Assembly: GCF_025154055.1 (NCBI RefSeq)
Contig: NZ_JAOALK010000063.1
Location: 1 to 64,000, forward strand
Source: Aquibacillus koreensis
GTDB lineage: Bacteria; Bacillota; Bacilli; Bacillales; Amphibacillaceae
Length of the DNA: 64,000 nt
Direction of reading: 5' to 3'
Part shown: piece by piece, positions 18,606 through 27,026 of the stretch
How the letters are laid out: every line of letters starts with the position of its first letter
Numbering within the stretch: the first letter of the stretch is position 1
Position numbers and translations under genes: made by a program
The notes under the pieces: model-generated
Databases searched by the model: none
The model's input: only the letters and a program-made list of their open reading frames with translations
What the model was told of the DNA's origin: nothing

Positions 18606-19004
18606 TTAAGAAATCACCTTCACATAAAACTTACGATGTCTTGGCCCATCAAACTCACAGAAATACACACCTTGCCATGTTCCCAATACCAAACGACCAT
18701 TCGAAATCACCAGTGTTTGCGCATGTCCCACTGTGCTTGTCTTTAAGTGTGCTGCAGTATTCCCTTCCATGTGGCGATCTTTTGGATGCTCCCAAGGGTA
18801 CACTTCATCCAAACGGCGCAGAAAATCTGTTTTCACATCAGGATCGGCATTTTCATTGACGGTGATACCAGCAGTTGTATGTAAAGAAGAAACGACTAAA
18901 AGCCCGCTTTCAATGCCGTTATCTCTGATCCACTTTTCAATTGTCGAAGTAACGTCCACCATATCGGAATGGTTTGATGTTCTTAGATTAAATGTATTTT
19001 CCAC
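18606..19004 (-). CDS. YjbQ/UPF0047 family protein
   Basis: This 132-residue protein belongs to the UPF0047 (YjbQ) family, sometimes annotated as a secondary thiamine-phosphate synthase because it can rescue thiE mutants. The family blocks are complete: [30 protein letters not shown], and [11 protein letters not shown] followed by DGPRHR. The conserved histidines and acidic residues suggest a metal site. It is divergent from ridA; the two start codons are about 96 bases apart. The true physiological role is unsettled. Confidence 0.88.
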   Translation of the reverse strand: MENTFNLRTSNHSDMVDVTSTIEKWIRDNGIESGLLVVSSLHTTAGITVNENADPDVKTDFLRRLDEVYPWEHPKDRHMEGNTAAHLKTSTVGHAQTLVISNGRLVLGTWQGVYFCEFDGPRHRKFYVKVIS

Positions 19005-19100
19005 AATGCATCATCCTTTCATGTTTCCTTTTGTTTATATTCTACTAAAAAACGATAATATGTTAAAATCTTAGTACATGGAAAAGGAAGGATGTTGATT

Positions 19101-19475
19101 ATGGTAAAAGCAATTCATACGAACAATGCACCACAAGCATTAGGTCCGTATTCACAAGCAATTGATTTAGGGGATTTAGTATTTGTATCAGGCCAAATTC
19201 CAATTAACCCGGAAACAGGAGAAATCGCCGAGGGTATAGAAAATCAGACAGCCCAAGTAATGAAGAACCTTGAAGCAATCCTAACAGAAGCGAACTTAAC
19301 ATTTGTTAATGTTGCGAAAATCACCATCTACATAACGAACATGGATGACTTCGCAAAAATTAATGAGGTGTATGCAGGATTTTTAACTGAGCCATACCCT
19401 GCGAGAGCTACCGTGGAGGTAAGTAAATTACCTAAAGGCGTTGGCATAGAAATGGATGTTATTGCAAGGAGATAA
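19101..19475 (+). CDS. ridA: RidA/YjgF family enamine/imine deaminase
   Basis: RidA hydrolyses reactive 2-aminoacrylate-type enamines released by PLP enzymes. The 124-residue protein is full length, with GPYSQAIDLGDLVFVSGQIP at the start, the substrate-binding arginine in YPARATVEVSKLP, and GVGIEMDVIA at the end. ATG 19101 has AAGGAAGG nine bases upstream; an earlier ATG at 19092 is too close. It is a single gene with its own terminator and is probably a soluble trimer, from family knowledge. Confidence 0.93.
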   Translation: MVKAIHTNNAPQALGPYSQAIDLGDLVFVSGQIPINPETGEIAEGIENQTAQVMKNLEAILTEANLTFVNVAKITIYITNMDDFAKINEVYAGFLTEPYPARATVEVSKLPKGVGIEMDVIARR

Positions 19476-19483
19476 ACAAAGTT

Positions 19484-19526
19484 AAAAGACAATACTCTGT
19501 TCATACACAGGGTTTTGTCTTTTTTG
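19484..19526 (+). terminator. terminator of ridA
   Basis: AAAAGACAA and ACTCTGT pair with CACAGGGT and TTGTCTTTT around TCATA, followed by TTTTTGTTTTT. Confidence 0.82.
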
Positions 19527-19633
19527 TTTTTAAGGGAATAGTACCATCCTCTATTACACTATACACATAACCCTACTAGTCCCTCTAATCCTACCCTATA
19601 GTTTGATACTCAACCAAATAACATGAAGAAAAC

Positions 19634-19672
19634 TTAACGTATTCTTCACGTTAAGTTAACCAAACATACAAT
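19634..19672 (+). promoter_or_regulatory. Pho-box-like direct repeats and -10 element
   Basis: TTAACG (19634), TTCACG (19645) and TTAACC (19656) are spaced exactly 11 bases and each fits the PhoP repeat TTHACA at five of six positions. TACAAT (19667-19672) follows as a -10, and there is no good -35, as in Pho-activated promoters. The same bases also form the palindrome AACTTAACGT (19631-19640) / ACGTTAAGTT (19648-19657). Confidence 0.5.
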
Positions 19673-19733
19673 ATTTTAAGGTACATTGAACATACACATA
19701 GTAATATAGGTAAATAAATTAGGAGGAGATTCA

Positions 19734-20351
19734 TTGATATATTCGAACAAAGCTTTTCCGATCTATAGCAAGGCTCCTTATAATGTGAACGGCATGGAAG
19801 TGGTGAAAGTATCAAATCAATTTCAGCCTTATCTAACAATAGACATATTACAGAAATTAGGCATGCCAAAAAGCATTGCTAGTGTCGCCCTGCACCTATT
19901 AGATAGTAAAACAACATTTGCTTACTTAAATCAACATGGCTTAGAGATATCCCAGTTTCTTGAGTGGAAAACAAAAGCAAAGCAACAAAAGGTGAACGAT
20001 GCGGAGTTTTTATTCGTTCCTGGTGATACGAAAGAAGAACAAATCAATCATTTAGTTAAGGAAGTATTCCATCAAACAAAAGAAAATGCTGATAAACACG
20101 TAACGATCGTTATCGATGTGGAAAAAGTTGGGCATACTTGTGATGAGGGTGGACTACGATTATTTTTAACGAATCAAAAAGACAAAAGCCGTTTATTGTT
20201 TGATGTAAAAGGTTTATCTTTTGGTTGGATTGCAGAAAGACAATTGATTAATAGCCAATGTGAGTATGGTATGACATTACTATTAATAGGTCGTGACGGA
20301 GAATGTATGTGTATTCCTTATTATGTAAAGGTTGAAGTAGAATGCTTCTAA
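19734..20351 (+). CDS. PhnH-like C-P lyase subunit homologue
   Basis: This 205-residue protein starts at TTG 19734 with AGGAGGAG upstream. I read it as a PhnH homologue, PhnH being a structural subunit of the carbon-phosphorus lyase core. The pattern of E. coli PhnH can be followed along the whole chain: ASVALHLLDSKTTFAYLN, a middle DAEFLFVPGD, GGLRLFLTN, and a C-terminal part ending IPYYVKVEVECF where PhnH has IPRTTHVEVC. The match is weak and judged by eye. No other C-P lyase gene (phnGIJKLM) is adjacent; the phosphonate transporter lies 3 kb away on the other strand. The promoter looks Pho-regulated. Confidence 0.6.
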   Translation: MIYSNKAFPIYSKAPYNVNGMEVVKVSNQFQPYLTIDILQKLGMPKSIASVALHLLDSKTTFAYLNQHGLEISQFLEWKTKAKQQKVNDAEFLFVPGDTKEEQINHLVKEVFHQTKENADKHVTIVIDVEKVGHTCDEGGLRLFLTNQKDKSRLLFDVKGLSFGWIAERQLINSQCEYGMTLLLIGRDGECMCIPYYVKVEVECF

Positions 20352-20520
20352 TTTGTTCCTATTAGACTATGCAAATAGATTAAAGATAGGCTAGTACGTT
20401 TCCGTTGTAGTCAAATATACCCTTTTCTTATTTCTGTTAAAATATTACTATGGAGTCGGAATATACTATAATAATATCAGACATCATGAATGAATATATG
20501 AATAAAAAAGGAGCATGACT

Positions 20521-21423
20521 ATGCGGTTAAATAAATTATTGCCTATGTTACTAGTCTTGTTGTTGGCATTTTCTTTTGGAAGTAGTGTACAAGCAGCTGA
20601 CGATAATAATGGTGGTGCCATTGATGAGAAGTATGGATTACCAAAACTAGTTTTAGGTGAAGCATTATCGGATGAGCAAAAGGATAAAGTAAGAGAGTTA
20701 TTGGGTGTTGATGATCCCGAAATGGTAAATGAATATATTGTTACTGCGGAAGACTTGGTTAACTTTATTAATGGAGATCCGGATTCAAACATGTATTCCT
20801 CTGCTAAAATCACACGTAAAGATGAGGGTGGAATTGTAGTAGATGTGGTAAACCCTGAGAATATTACGCAGGTTACCAGTGAGATGTATGCGAACGCACT
20901 GCTTACAGCTGGGATTGAGAATGCACTTGTTGAAGTTGCTTCACCTCTAAAAGTATCTGGCCATTCAGCTCTAACAGGAATCTATAAGGCGTATAACGTG
21001 GATGGGGAAGCGTTGGATAAAGACAGAATGGAAGTGGCGAATGATGAACTAGTCGTTGCGACAGACCTTGCGGATGAAGAGGGAATGGACCAAGAAAAGG
21101 TTAGTGAACTTTTGACTGAAATCAAAAAGGCCATTTCTGAACAAAACCCTGCCACAAGGGAAGATGTAGAGCAAATCGTTCAACAACAATTAGAAAATCT
21201 AAACATCCAGCTTAGTGAAGAAGATATTCAAATGCTAACGGATCTGTTTGAAAAAATGCGAGCGATTGATATTGACTTTTCCAATGTACAAACACAGTTA
21301 GAAGACATTGCAGCAGATATAAAAGGGAAGATCGAAGAAGTTACAGGAGATACAGGATTTTGGCAAAATGTACAACAATTCTTTAAAGATTTATTTGAAG
21401 GAATAAGTAATTTGTTTAGTTAA
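20521..21423 (+). CDS. YpuA-like secreted DUF1002 protein
   Basis: This 300-residue exported protein belongs to the DUF1002/YpuA family. The signal peptide is residues 1-22 (LPMLLVLLLAFSFGSSVQAA). The conserved domain follows (GEALSDEQKDKVRELLGV, VDVVNPENITQVTSEMYANAL, VEVASPLKVSGHSALTGIYKAY). The C-terminal third is a long acidic helical region ending in an aromatic-rich FWQNVQQFFKDLFEGISNLF. ATG 20521 has AAAGGAG at seven bases; ATG 20515 is too close. YpuA is linked to the cell envelope stress response in B. subtilis; the molecular function is unknown. Confidence 0.88.
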   Translation: MRLNKLLPMLLVLLLAFSFGSSVQAADDNNGGAIDEKYGLPKLVLGEALSDEQKDKVRELLGVDDPEMVNEYIVTAEDLVNFINGDPDSNMYSSAKITRKDEGGIVVDVVNPENITQVTSEMYANALLTAGIENALVEVASPLKVSGHSALTGIYKAYNVDGEALDKDRMEVANDELVVATDLADEEGMDQEKVSELLTEIKKAISEQNPATREDVEQIVQQQLENLNIQLSEEDIQMLTDLFEKMRAIDIDFSNVQTQLEDIAADIKGKIEEVTGDTGFWQNVQQFFKDLFEGISNLFS

Positions 21424-21428
21424 TTAGA

Positions 21429-21464
21429 AAAAAGCATGCGTATAAAATTCGCATGCTTTTTTTG
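21429..21464. terminator. bidirectional terminator between the ypuA-like and MFS genes
   Basis: AAAAAGCATGCG (21429-21440) pairs with CGCATGCTTTTT (21450-21461), with A and T runs outside. Confidence 0.9.
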
Positions 21465-21478
21465 ATGTAAATATTAAA

Positions 21479-22705
21479 TTACACCGACTCTGACGTTTGT
21501 TTCACTACCTGTGGATGTCGCTGATTCATTGCCAATAGCGTCAACCCACAACCAAGAAGCAAGATACTTGTGACGATAAATACAGAGGAGATCCCGTAAT
21601 ATCCTGCGAGCACTCCGCCTAAGACCGGCCCAATTATGTTTCCAAAAAAGCGGATGCTCGTGTTGTATCCAAGTACTTCTCCTTGCATAGCGAGTGGGGC
21701 TTCCTGGCGAATATATGCCACACGTACGGGTATAATTCCGCCAATGGAGACACCAAGTAAAAATCTTAAGGCGACAAGCTGCCAGATATTCGTAACAAAA
21801 GCACCAGGGAAATAGAACACAGCCGCTAAAATAAGTAACAAGGTTAAAATTTTTATATAACCAACTTTATCTGCAATCTTACCCCAGTTCCGCGCCATCA
21901 TTAGATTACCTAAACCAGCTGCAGAAAAAGCAATACCTGAAAATAATGCAAGGTTGGCCGGGCCGTGTAGATCTCCAACATATAAAGATAGAATAGGCTG
22001 AATGCTAAAATGAGCAATTTGAATAAACATCGATACAAGCATCACAACGAGTAGCATAGGATTACCGACAATGTGCATGATTACTTCTTTACTTGAATAA
22101 CTAGCCTTTGCCCCTTTCTCTACTTTAATTTTTTGCTCATTAATACCAATATGCACTAGAAACGCAGATAGAAATAGGATAATGGAAATTGACATAAATG
22201 TAGTTTCATAGCCAATTGCATCTGCTAATACTCCGCCTAAAAGTGGTCCCATTAAAGAACCTGTAACACTACCAGTTTGTAAAGTACCTAGTACTTGACC
22301 AGCCATATGCTTTGGTGTTTGTGTCGAGATTAAAGCTTGGGACATGGATATGAATCCAGTAAACACACCCATAAATAGCCGTAACATAAATAATTGCCAA
22401 ACAGAGGTGACGAACCCCATTAAAATAACAGATATGCCTAAGCCGAAAGCTGCAAAAACAAGGATATACTTTCTCCCATAACGATCCCCAATTTTGCCCC
22501 AAATAGGGGAGAAGATAAAAGCTGTCACAAATGTTACCCCAAAGGTTAATCCTGACCATCGTTGTACGTAAGTATCAGAAAAATCGCCAAGTGTCTCAAT
22601 GTATAGGGATAAAAAGGGTAGCACCATCGTAATGCTACCTGCAATAAAAAAGTTCGCGAACCACATAATCCATAAGTTTTTCCGAATGTTCTTTTCTTCG
22701 TTGAT
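21479..22705 (-). CDS. MFS multidrug-type efflux transporter, apparent ATC start
   Basis: This is a 12-TM drug:H+ antiporter family protein, with motif A loops GKIGDRYGRKYIL and GKIADKVGYIKIL after TM2 and TM8 and the motif-C-like GSLMGPLLGGVLAD. The first usual start is ATG 22666 (395 residues), but it has no ribosome site and cuts the family N-terminus. The frame continues upstream as NEEKNIRKNLWI, a typical start for this family, up to ATC at 22703-22705, which has AGAAGGG seven bases upstream; a stop lies just before. I therefore annotate from ATC (408 residues). Substrate unknown. If ATC does not work, expression would be weak. Confidence 0.8.
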   Translation of the reverse strand: MNEEKNIRKNLWIMWFANFFIAGSITMVLPFLSLYIETLGDFSDTYVQRWSGLTFGVTFVTAFIFSPIWGKIGDRYGRKYILVFAAFGLGISVILMGFVTSVWQLFMLRLFMGVFTGFISMSQALISTQTPKHMAGQVLGTLQTGSVTGSLMGPLLGGVLADAIGYETTFMSISIILFLSAFLVHIGINEQKIKVEKGAKASYSSKEVIMHIVGNPMLLVVMLVSMFIQIAHFSIQPILSLYVGDLHGPANLALFSGIAFSAAGLGNLMMARNWGKIADKVGYIKILTLLLILAAVFYFPGAFVTNIWQLVALRFLLGVSIGGIIPVRVAYIRQEAPLAMQGEVLGYNTSIRFFGNIIGPVLGGVLAGYYGISSVFIVTSILLLGCGLTLLAMNQRHPQVVKQTSESV

Positions 22706-22889
22706 AACAAAGCCCTTCTTTCAAAGTATTTCGTAAGTCTAAGTAATTATGGTAACGCATTTCTGTTTATATAGGAAGTAATTTGCTATGGGGATAATGA
22801 AATTGAGGAGTCTAAAGCTTTATAAGAAATGTCGGATTTGAAATAAAATGCGAAGTAACTATAGAAGCCGGAAGTCTATGGTCGACTTT

Positions 22890-23260
22890 GGCGGCTATGA
22901 GATCCGTTATTTGTCCGAAATCTTCGTTTATATTATTTTAGCGGCTACCAGATCCGTTATTTGCGCTAACTTCAATGATTACGTGGGCATTTTGCTAAAA
23001 TAGCGTACTGTATAGCCGCTTAGATTTTAAATTGGCCTAAAATAGGCAAATAAGGTCTCTCATAGCCGCTCAGAAATCTTGGCGGCTATGAGAGACCTTA
23101 TTTGCCTGAAATCCATGATTACCAAATTTTCGCGGTCACCAGATCCGTTATATGCCCTAATTGCATTGATTTCGATGGCATTTTGTTAAAATAGCGTACT
23201 GTATGACCGCTCAGACTAAAAGTTGGTTAAAAACAGGAAAATAAGGGATCTCATATCCGC
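22890..23260. repeat. cluster of dispersed repeats with AGCGGCTA/AGCGGTCA ends
   Basis: This gene-free region contains at least six related units. Two full units of about 80 bases (22940-23020 and 23132-23211) begin GCGGCTACCAGATCCG or GCGGTCACCAGATCCG. They contain GGCATTTTG and AAAATAGCGTACTGTAT and end in AGCCGCT or GACCGCT, so their ends are inverted repeats. Short units (22890, 23045, 23082, 23230) carry GCGGCTATGAGA with a following ATAAGG/CCTTAT block. The same family occurs at 30701-30930 in reverse orientation. No reading frame is preserved. Confidence 0.8.
23045..23106. repeat. perfect 25-bp inverted repeat
   Basis: Positions 23045-23069 and 23082-23106 are exact complements, with a 12-base loop (TCAGAAATCTTG). 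The arms are two short repeat units head to head (key sequence GCGGCTATGAGAGACC). No T run follows, so it is not a usual terminator. Confidence 0.85.
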
Positions 23261-23346
23261 TTGTGTTGTATTCCCGCATTATCTTGTGTTACATCACACT
23301 TTATACAAAATTAGTCATAAACAATATATTGATAGAAAAAGCACAA

Positions 23347-23379
23347 TAAAAAAACTACCCTCAATAAGAGAGTAGTTTT
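23347..23379 (-). terminator. terminator of the phosphonate transporter operon
   Basis: On the minus strand AAAACTACTCTC (23368-23379) pairs with GGGTAGTTTT (23351-23360), followed by a T run. Confidence 0.85.
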
Positions 23380-23390
23380 CATCATAATCC

Positions 23391-24188
23391 TTATACCAGA
23401 CGTCTGCGGATAAAACTAGAGATTTGGTCAATGATTGTTACAGTAACGATAATTACAAGTAAAATCATACCAACTTCATCCCAGTTACGGTTTGAATAAG
23501 CAAAGTGGATTAACGTACCAATACCACCAGCACCTACGATACCAAGTACAGACGATGCACGCACGTCAATTTCAAAACGGTAGATTGCATAAGATAGAAA
23601 CTCAGGAAGAACTTGTGGCATAATACCATAGAATAAAATCTGTAGTTTATTCGCACCACTTGCTTCCATCGCTTCAATAATATGCATATCAATGCCTTCA
23701 ATAACTTCAGAGTATAGTTTACCTAACATCCCGGTGGATCCAATTGCAATCGCAAGTACACCGGCAAACGGGTTTGGTCCAACTGCAGCAACGAAAATAA
23801 TCGCCAGAATGATTTCAGGAAAAGCACGAACAGCTCCGAGAATCCACATGCCTATTGTATTCAGAAACTTATTTCGAACCATATTTGTTGCACATAAAAA
23901 GGCAAGTGGAATAGCAATAATAGCTGCCGCTAAAGAACCTGTATAGGCAATGAATATGGTTTCAACCATTTTTATTAGTATTTCTCCAGTTTCTCCAAAT
24001 GCAGGATCGAAAAACTTCGGAATAATACGATCAAAGTTATCAATTGTGCGCTGACTGAAAATTTTGCCCCAATCAATATTAACACTAGTGATTGTCCAAA
24101 CATACAATGCGATTACTGCTATAGCGATAATGATTCTTTTAACGACTTTAGCAGGACTCTTAGGTTTAGGAGGAATGCGATTACTCAT
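23391..24188 (-). CDS. phnE: phosphonate ABC transporter permease (second PhnE)
   Basis: This 265-residue inner-membrane permease has about six TM segments. The EAA loop that contacts the ATPase is visible around HIIEAMEASGANKLQILFYG, followed by IMPQVLPEFLSYAIYRFEID and RASSVLGIVGAGGIGTLI, typical of PhnE. It is the last gene of phnD-phnC-phnE-phnE. Its ATG lies directly at the stop of the first permease, so translation is probably coupled. Two different PhnE proteins should form a heterodimeric channel for phosphonates, phosphite or related anions; the substrate is not visible. Confidence 0.9.
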   Translation of the reverse strand: MSNRIPPKPKSPAKVVKRIIIAIAVIALYVWTITSVNIDWGKIFSQRTIDNFDRIIPKFFDPAFGETGEILIKMVETIFIAYTGSLAAAIIAIPLAFLCATNMVRNKFLNTIGMWILGAVRAFPEIILAIIFVAAVGPNPFAGVLAIAIGSTGMLGKLYSEVIEGIDMHIIEAMEASGANKLQILFYGIMPQVLPEFLSYAIYRFEIDVRASSVLGIVGAGGIGTLIHFAYSNRNWDEVGMILLVIIVTVTIIDQISSFIRRRLV

Positions 24189-24985
24189 TATACTAGTCCC
24201 TCCCTTAATTTACCGCTGATCCAATCAATGACAACTACAACTGCGAATATTACTAAAACAGTCGTTGATACAGCTTGGTAATCTAAAAAGTTTATTCTTT
24301 GGTTGATTAATTGACCGATACCACCAGCACCAACTAAACCTAGTACAACAGATGCTCGAATATTAATTTCAAATACATACAAACTAAACGAGATAAACTG
24401 TGGTAATATTTGTGGAACTACCGCATACCAAATGGTCTGAATGGTATTACCTCCAGACGCTTTAATCGCTTCGGATGGGCTCATATCAATTGCTTCAATG
24501 ATTTCACTCATTAGTTTTACTAAAATCCCAATTGCAAATACAATAAGTGCAATAATCCCTGAAAAAGCACCAATCCCGAATAATGCAACAAATACTACTG
24601 CTAAAACGATATCTGGAATCGTACGAATAATGTTAAGGATAAAACGCATCACGTTATATAACCATTTGTTAGTCGTAATATTATTAGCGGCTAAAAGACT
24701 AAAAGGGATACTAATAATAACTGCTACGGTCGTAGCAATAACAGCCATATGAATGGTTTCAAACAACTTTGGATAAATAACCGTGATATAACTCCAATCA
24801 GGTGGGAAGAAACGACCAACCAGTTCGGTAATATTACCAATCTTTAAAAAGAAATTTATGATAAATGATTCAGTTGTTATGGAACTAATTAAATAGAAAC
24901 CCAATACCGCTATAAAAGATAGTGTTAACGTACGCTTAGTCTTTGCTGGATAAAGACTACTAGGTACGAAATCAGGTTTATTCAT
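24188..24985 (-). CDS. phnE: phosphonate ABC transporter permease (first PhnE)
   Basis: This 265-residue permease is paralogous to the next gene. Family blocks are [40 protein letters not shown], the EAA loop [20 protein letters not shown] and [18 protein letters not shown]. The frame is open further upstream inside phnC, but GGGGAGG before ATG 24985 sets the start and gives an 8-base overlap with phnC. The N-terminal 20 residues are polar and cytoplasmic. Confidence 0.9.
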   Translation of the reverse strand: MNKPDFVPSSLYPAKTKRTLTLSFIAVLGFYLISSITTESFIINFFLKIGNITELVGRFFPPDWSYITVIYPKLFETIHMAVIATTVAVIISIPFSLLAANNITTNKWLYNVMRFILNIIRTIPDIVLAVVFVALFGIGAFSGIIALIVFAIGILVKLMSEIIEAIDMSPSEAIKASGGNTIQTIWYAVVPQILPQFISFSLYVFEINIRASVVLGLVGAGGIGQLINQRINFLDYQAVSTTVLVIFAVVVVIDWISGKLREGLV

Positions 24986-25754
24986 TTTCCTCGCCTCCCC
25001 GCATATCTTCCTCGCGGATCGCACGACCATAAATCTCTTCAAATGTTTGTTCTGTTACTTCGGAGGCAGGACCGTCATAGACAACTTCACCAGCTCTCAT
25101 GCCGATAATACGATCTGCATATTCCATCGCCATATCAATAAAATGAAGGTTAACAATAGTCGTAATGTTATCTTCTTGATTAATTTGTTTTAAATATTTC
25201 ATCACTTGGTGTGATGTTGGAGGGTCCAAACTTGCAACAGGCTCGTCCGCCAAAATAACTTTCGGCTTTTGTGTTAATACGCGAGCAATACTTACACGTT
25301 GTTGTTGTCCACCACTTAATTCATCTGCACGGTTGTATAGTTTTTCTTCTATATTTACACGCTTTAAATTTTCGTATGCTAACTCCATGTCTTCCTTAGG
25401 AAACATATTAAAGATACTTTTTAGTGTTCCTGTATAACCTAATCTACCAGAAATAACATTCTTCAAAACAGTGGAACGTTTTACAAGGTTATAGCTCTGA
25501 AAGATCATACCAACTTTTTTGCGAAGTTCTCGTAGTGATTTGCCATTATGATTCAGAATGTTCTCTCCATCAACAACTAATTCGCCTTCTGTTGGTGTTA
25601 CAAGTCTATTGATACTTCTAATGAATGTAGATTTACCTGCACCAGATAAACCAACGATCACGACAAATTCGCCTTCATTAATTTTAATATTTATATTTTT
25701 AAGTCCCTTTGTTCCATTTGGATACGTTAGCGACAAATTTTTAAATTCAATCAT
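24978..25754 (-). CDS. phnC: phosphonate ABC transporter ATP-binding protein
   Basis: This 258-residue ATPase energises phosphonate import. It has Walker [12 protein letters not shown], the Q-loop IFQSYNLV, the signature [16 protein letters not shown], Walker [14 protein letters not shown] and an H-loop histidine in [16 protein letters not shown], all of PhnC type. ATG 25754 has GGAGGG five to six bases upstream. It lies 154 bases after phnD, with a strong hairpin in between, and overlaps the first permease gene. Confidence 0.93.
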   Translation of the reverse strand: MIEFKNLSLTYPNGTKGLKNINIKINEGEFVVIVGLSGAGKSTFIRSINRLVTPTEGELVVDGENILNHNGKSLRELRKKVGMIFQSYNLVKRSTVLKNVISGRLGYTGTLKSIFNMFPKEDMELAYENLKRVNIEEKLYNRADELSGGQQQRVSIARVLTQKPKVILADEPVASLDPPTSHQVMKYLKQINQEDNITTIVNLHFIDMAMEYADRIIGMRAGEVVYDGPASEVTEQTFEEIYGRAIREEDMRGGEENE

Positions 25755-25856
25755 GATTTCCCTCCATAATAACAATGATGTCGTCTTCAAAGTTGCTAAT
25801 ATCTTTTTCTAAGAAACGAGTAAAACCTTAAAGATCTACTAGCATATACGGTAAAA

Positions 25857-25882
25857 CAGGAGAGAAGATAGCTTCTCTCCTG
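25857..25882. terminator. hairpin between phnD and phnC
   Basis: CAGGAGAGAAG (25857-25867) and CTTCTCTCCTG (25872-25882) form a perfect 11-bp stem with loop ATAG. On the minus strand only GTTTTACC follows, a poor T run. It could be a partial terminator or a 3' stabiliser that keeps binding-protein mRNA in excess. Confidence 0.7.
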
Positions 25883-25908
25883 ACAAGAATATTAAAAAAC
25901 ATTAAATT

Positions 25909-26787
25909 TTACAAGTCATCAATTGATAGATCACTAAACTTGCTATATGTGTCACGAACGATATCGTATTCACTGTCGGTTGCTTCAATTATCTTATCCC
26001 AGTTATAAACGTCATTCATGATTTTGATCATTTCTTCATCATCATTAAAGCTTAAAAATACTTCTTTGATTTCAGCAACAAGCTCATCATCTAGCTCTTT
26101 TGTTACAGAAATTGTGTCATTTGGAATTTCATCCGTATAACCTAAGATCTTTGTTTCTTCCATGATTTCAGGGTAATCTTCTTCAAGTCCAGTTCTTACG
26201 TCATCAAATGTTGTTGCTACATCCGCTTCGCCTTCTAAAACAGCAATTGCAGATTGATCATGTCCACCAGATTGAACAGTATTACCAAAGAATTCTGTTG
26301 ATGGATCTTCTACACCAAACTCATCCATGATTTGTGCAGCTGGGAATAAGTATCCACTAGTAGAAGTTGGATCACCATAAGCCCATGTTTTTCCTTCAAG
26401 ATCTTCTAAAGATTCAATTCCTGAATCAGCACGAACAATATATTGTGCAACATAAGATCCACTACCAAAACGCTCGGATTTAAGAAGTACTTCTACGTCA
26501 TGTTCTTGACTAGCTAGCACATATCCGAAAGCAGGGATAAAACCAATTTGAACTTCATTTGTTCCCATTGCTTCAACAAGTGCAGTATAGTTAGTCATTA
26601 CTTTACCTTCTACTTCTCTGCCTAGCTCTTCAGAAAGCTTTTCAGCTAAAGGTGCTACTGTATCTGCTATTTCATCAGAATCTTGAGATGGTACAAACCC
26701 CATTACTAGTGTGTCGTCTTCTCCACACCCAGCAATAAATAGTACTGCAATTGCTGCAAAAATGATTGATAAAAGCTTTTTCTTCAT
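25909..26787 (-). CDS. phnD: phosphonate ABC transporter substrate-binding lipoprotein
   Basis: This 292-residue lipoprotein has a signal sequence with lipobox IAGC at residues 18-21, so the mature chain starts at Cys21 and is held on the outer membrane face. PhnD-like features are VMGFVPSQDSDEIADTVAPL, TNYTALVEAMGTNEVQIGF, GKTWAYGDPTSTSGYLFPAA and VQSGGHDQSAIAVLEG. The strand GDPTSTSG is the anion-binding helix start. It is first in the operon. The ligand may be phosphonate, phosphite or hypophosphite; sequence alone does not separate them. Confidence 0.92.
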   Translation of the reverse strand: MKKKLLSIIFAAIAVLFIAGCGEDDTLVMGFVPSQDSDEIADTVAPLAEKLSEELGREVEGKVMTNYTALVEAMGTNEVQIGFIPAFGYVLASQEHDVEVLLKSERFGSGSYVAQYIVRADSGIESLEDLEGKTWAYGDPTSTSGYLFPAAQIMDEFGVEDPSTEFFGNTVQSGGHDQSAIAVLEGEADVATTFDDVRTGLEEDYPEIMEETKILGYTDEIPNDTISVTKELDDELVAEIKEVFLSFNDDEEMIKIMNDVYNWDKIIEATDSEYDIVRDTYSKFSDLSIDDL

Positions 26788-26867
26788 TTGTTAATTATCC
26801 CCCTTAGGTTGTGTTTGTGTCTTAACAATTTTCATTATGCACTATTTAACGAATTATGGCTAGTCCA

Positions 26868-26884
26868 TTTACAAACTTTTTACA
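26868..26884 (+). promoter_or_regulatory. TTTACA direct repeat, possible PhoP half-box
   Basis: TTTACA at 26868 and 26879 are 11 bases apart, the PhoP spacing. Only two copies exist, and they are oriented away from phnD, towards the ABC exporter. Four copies are usual, so this is a weak candidate. Confidence 0.25.
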
Positions 26885-27026
26885 AAAAAAATTCCTAAAA
26901 GTTTATGTTTGTTAGATTTTATGACAATAACGTTCGTGTTTTAGGGGAGTCATGAAGTTAGAATGTAGAGGGGCTTTTCCTATATAATATAAATATACAT
27001 ATGAAAGTATAAAACGGGGGGAGAGC

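Noticed and set aside
22740-23390. A degraded transposase gene in the repeat cluster
   Set aside because: No frame of either strand shows transposase motifs; the region consists of non-coding repeat units.
19734-26787. A complete phosphonate C-P lyase locus
   Set aside because: Only a PhnH-like protein and the transporter are present; phnG, I, J, K, L and M are not in the window, and unrelated genes lie between.
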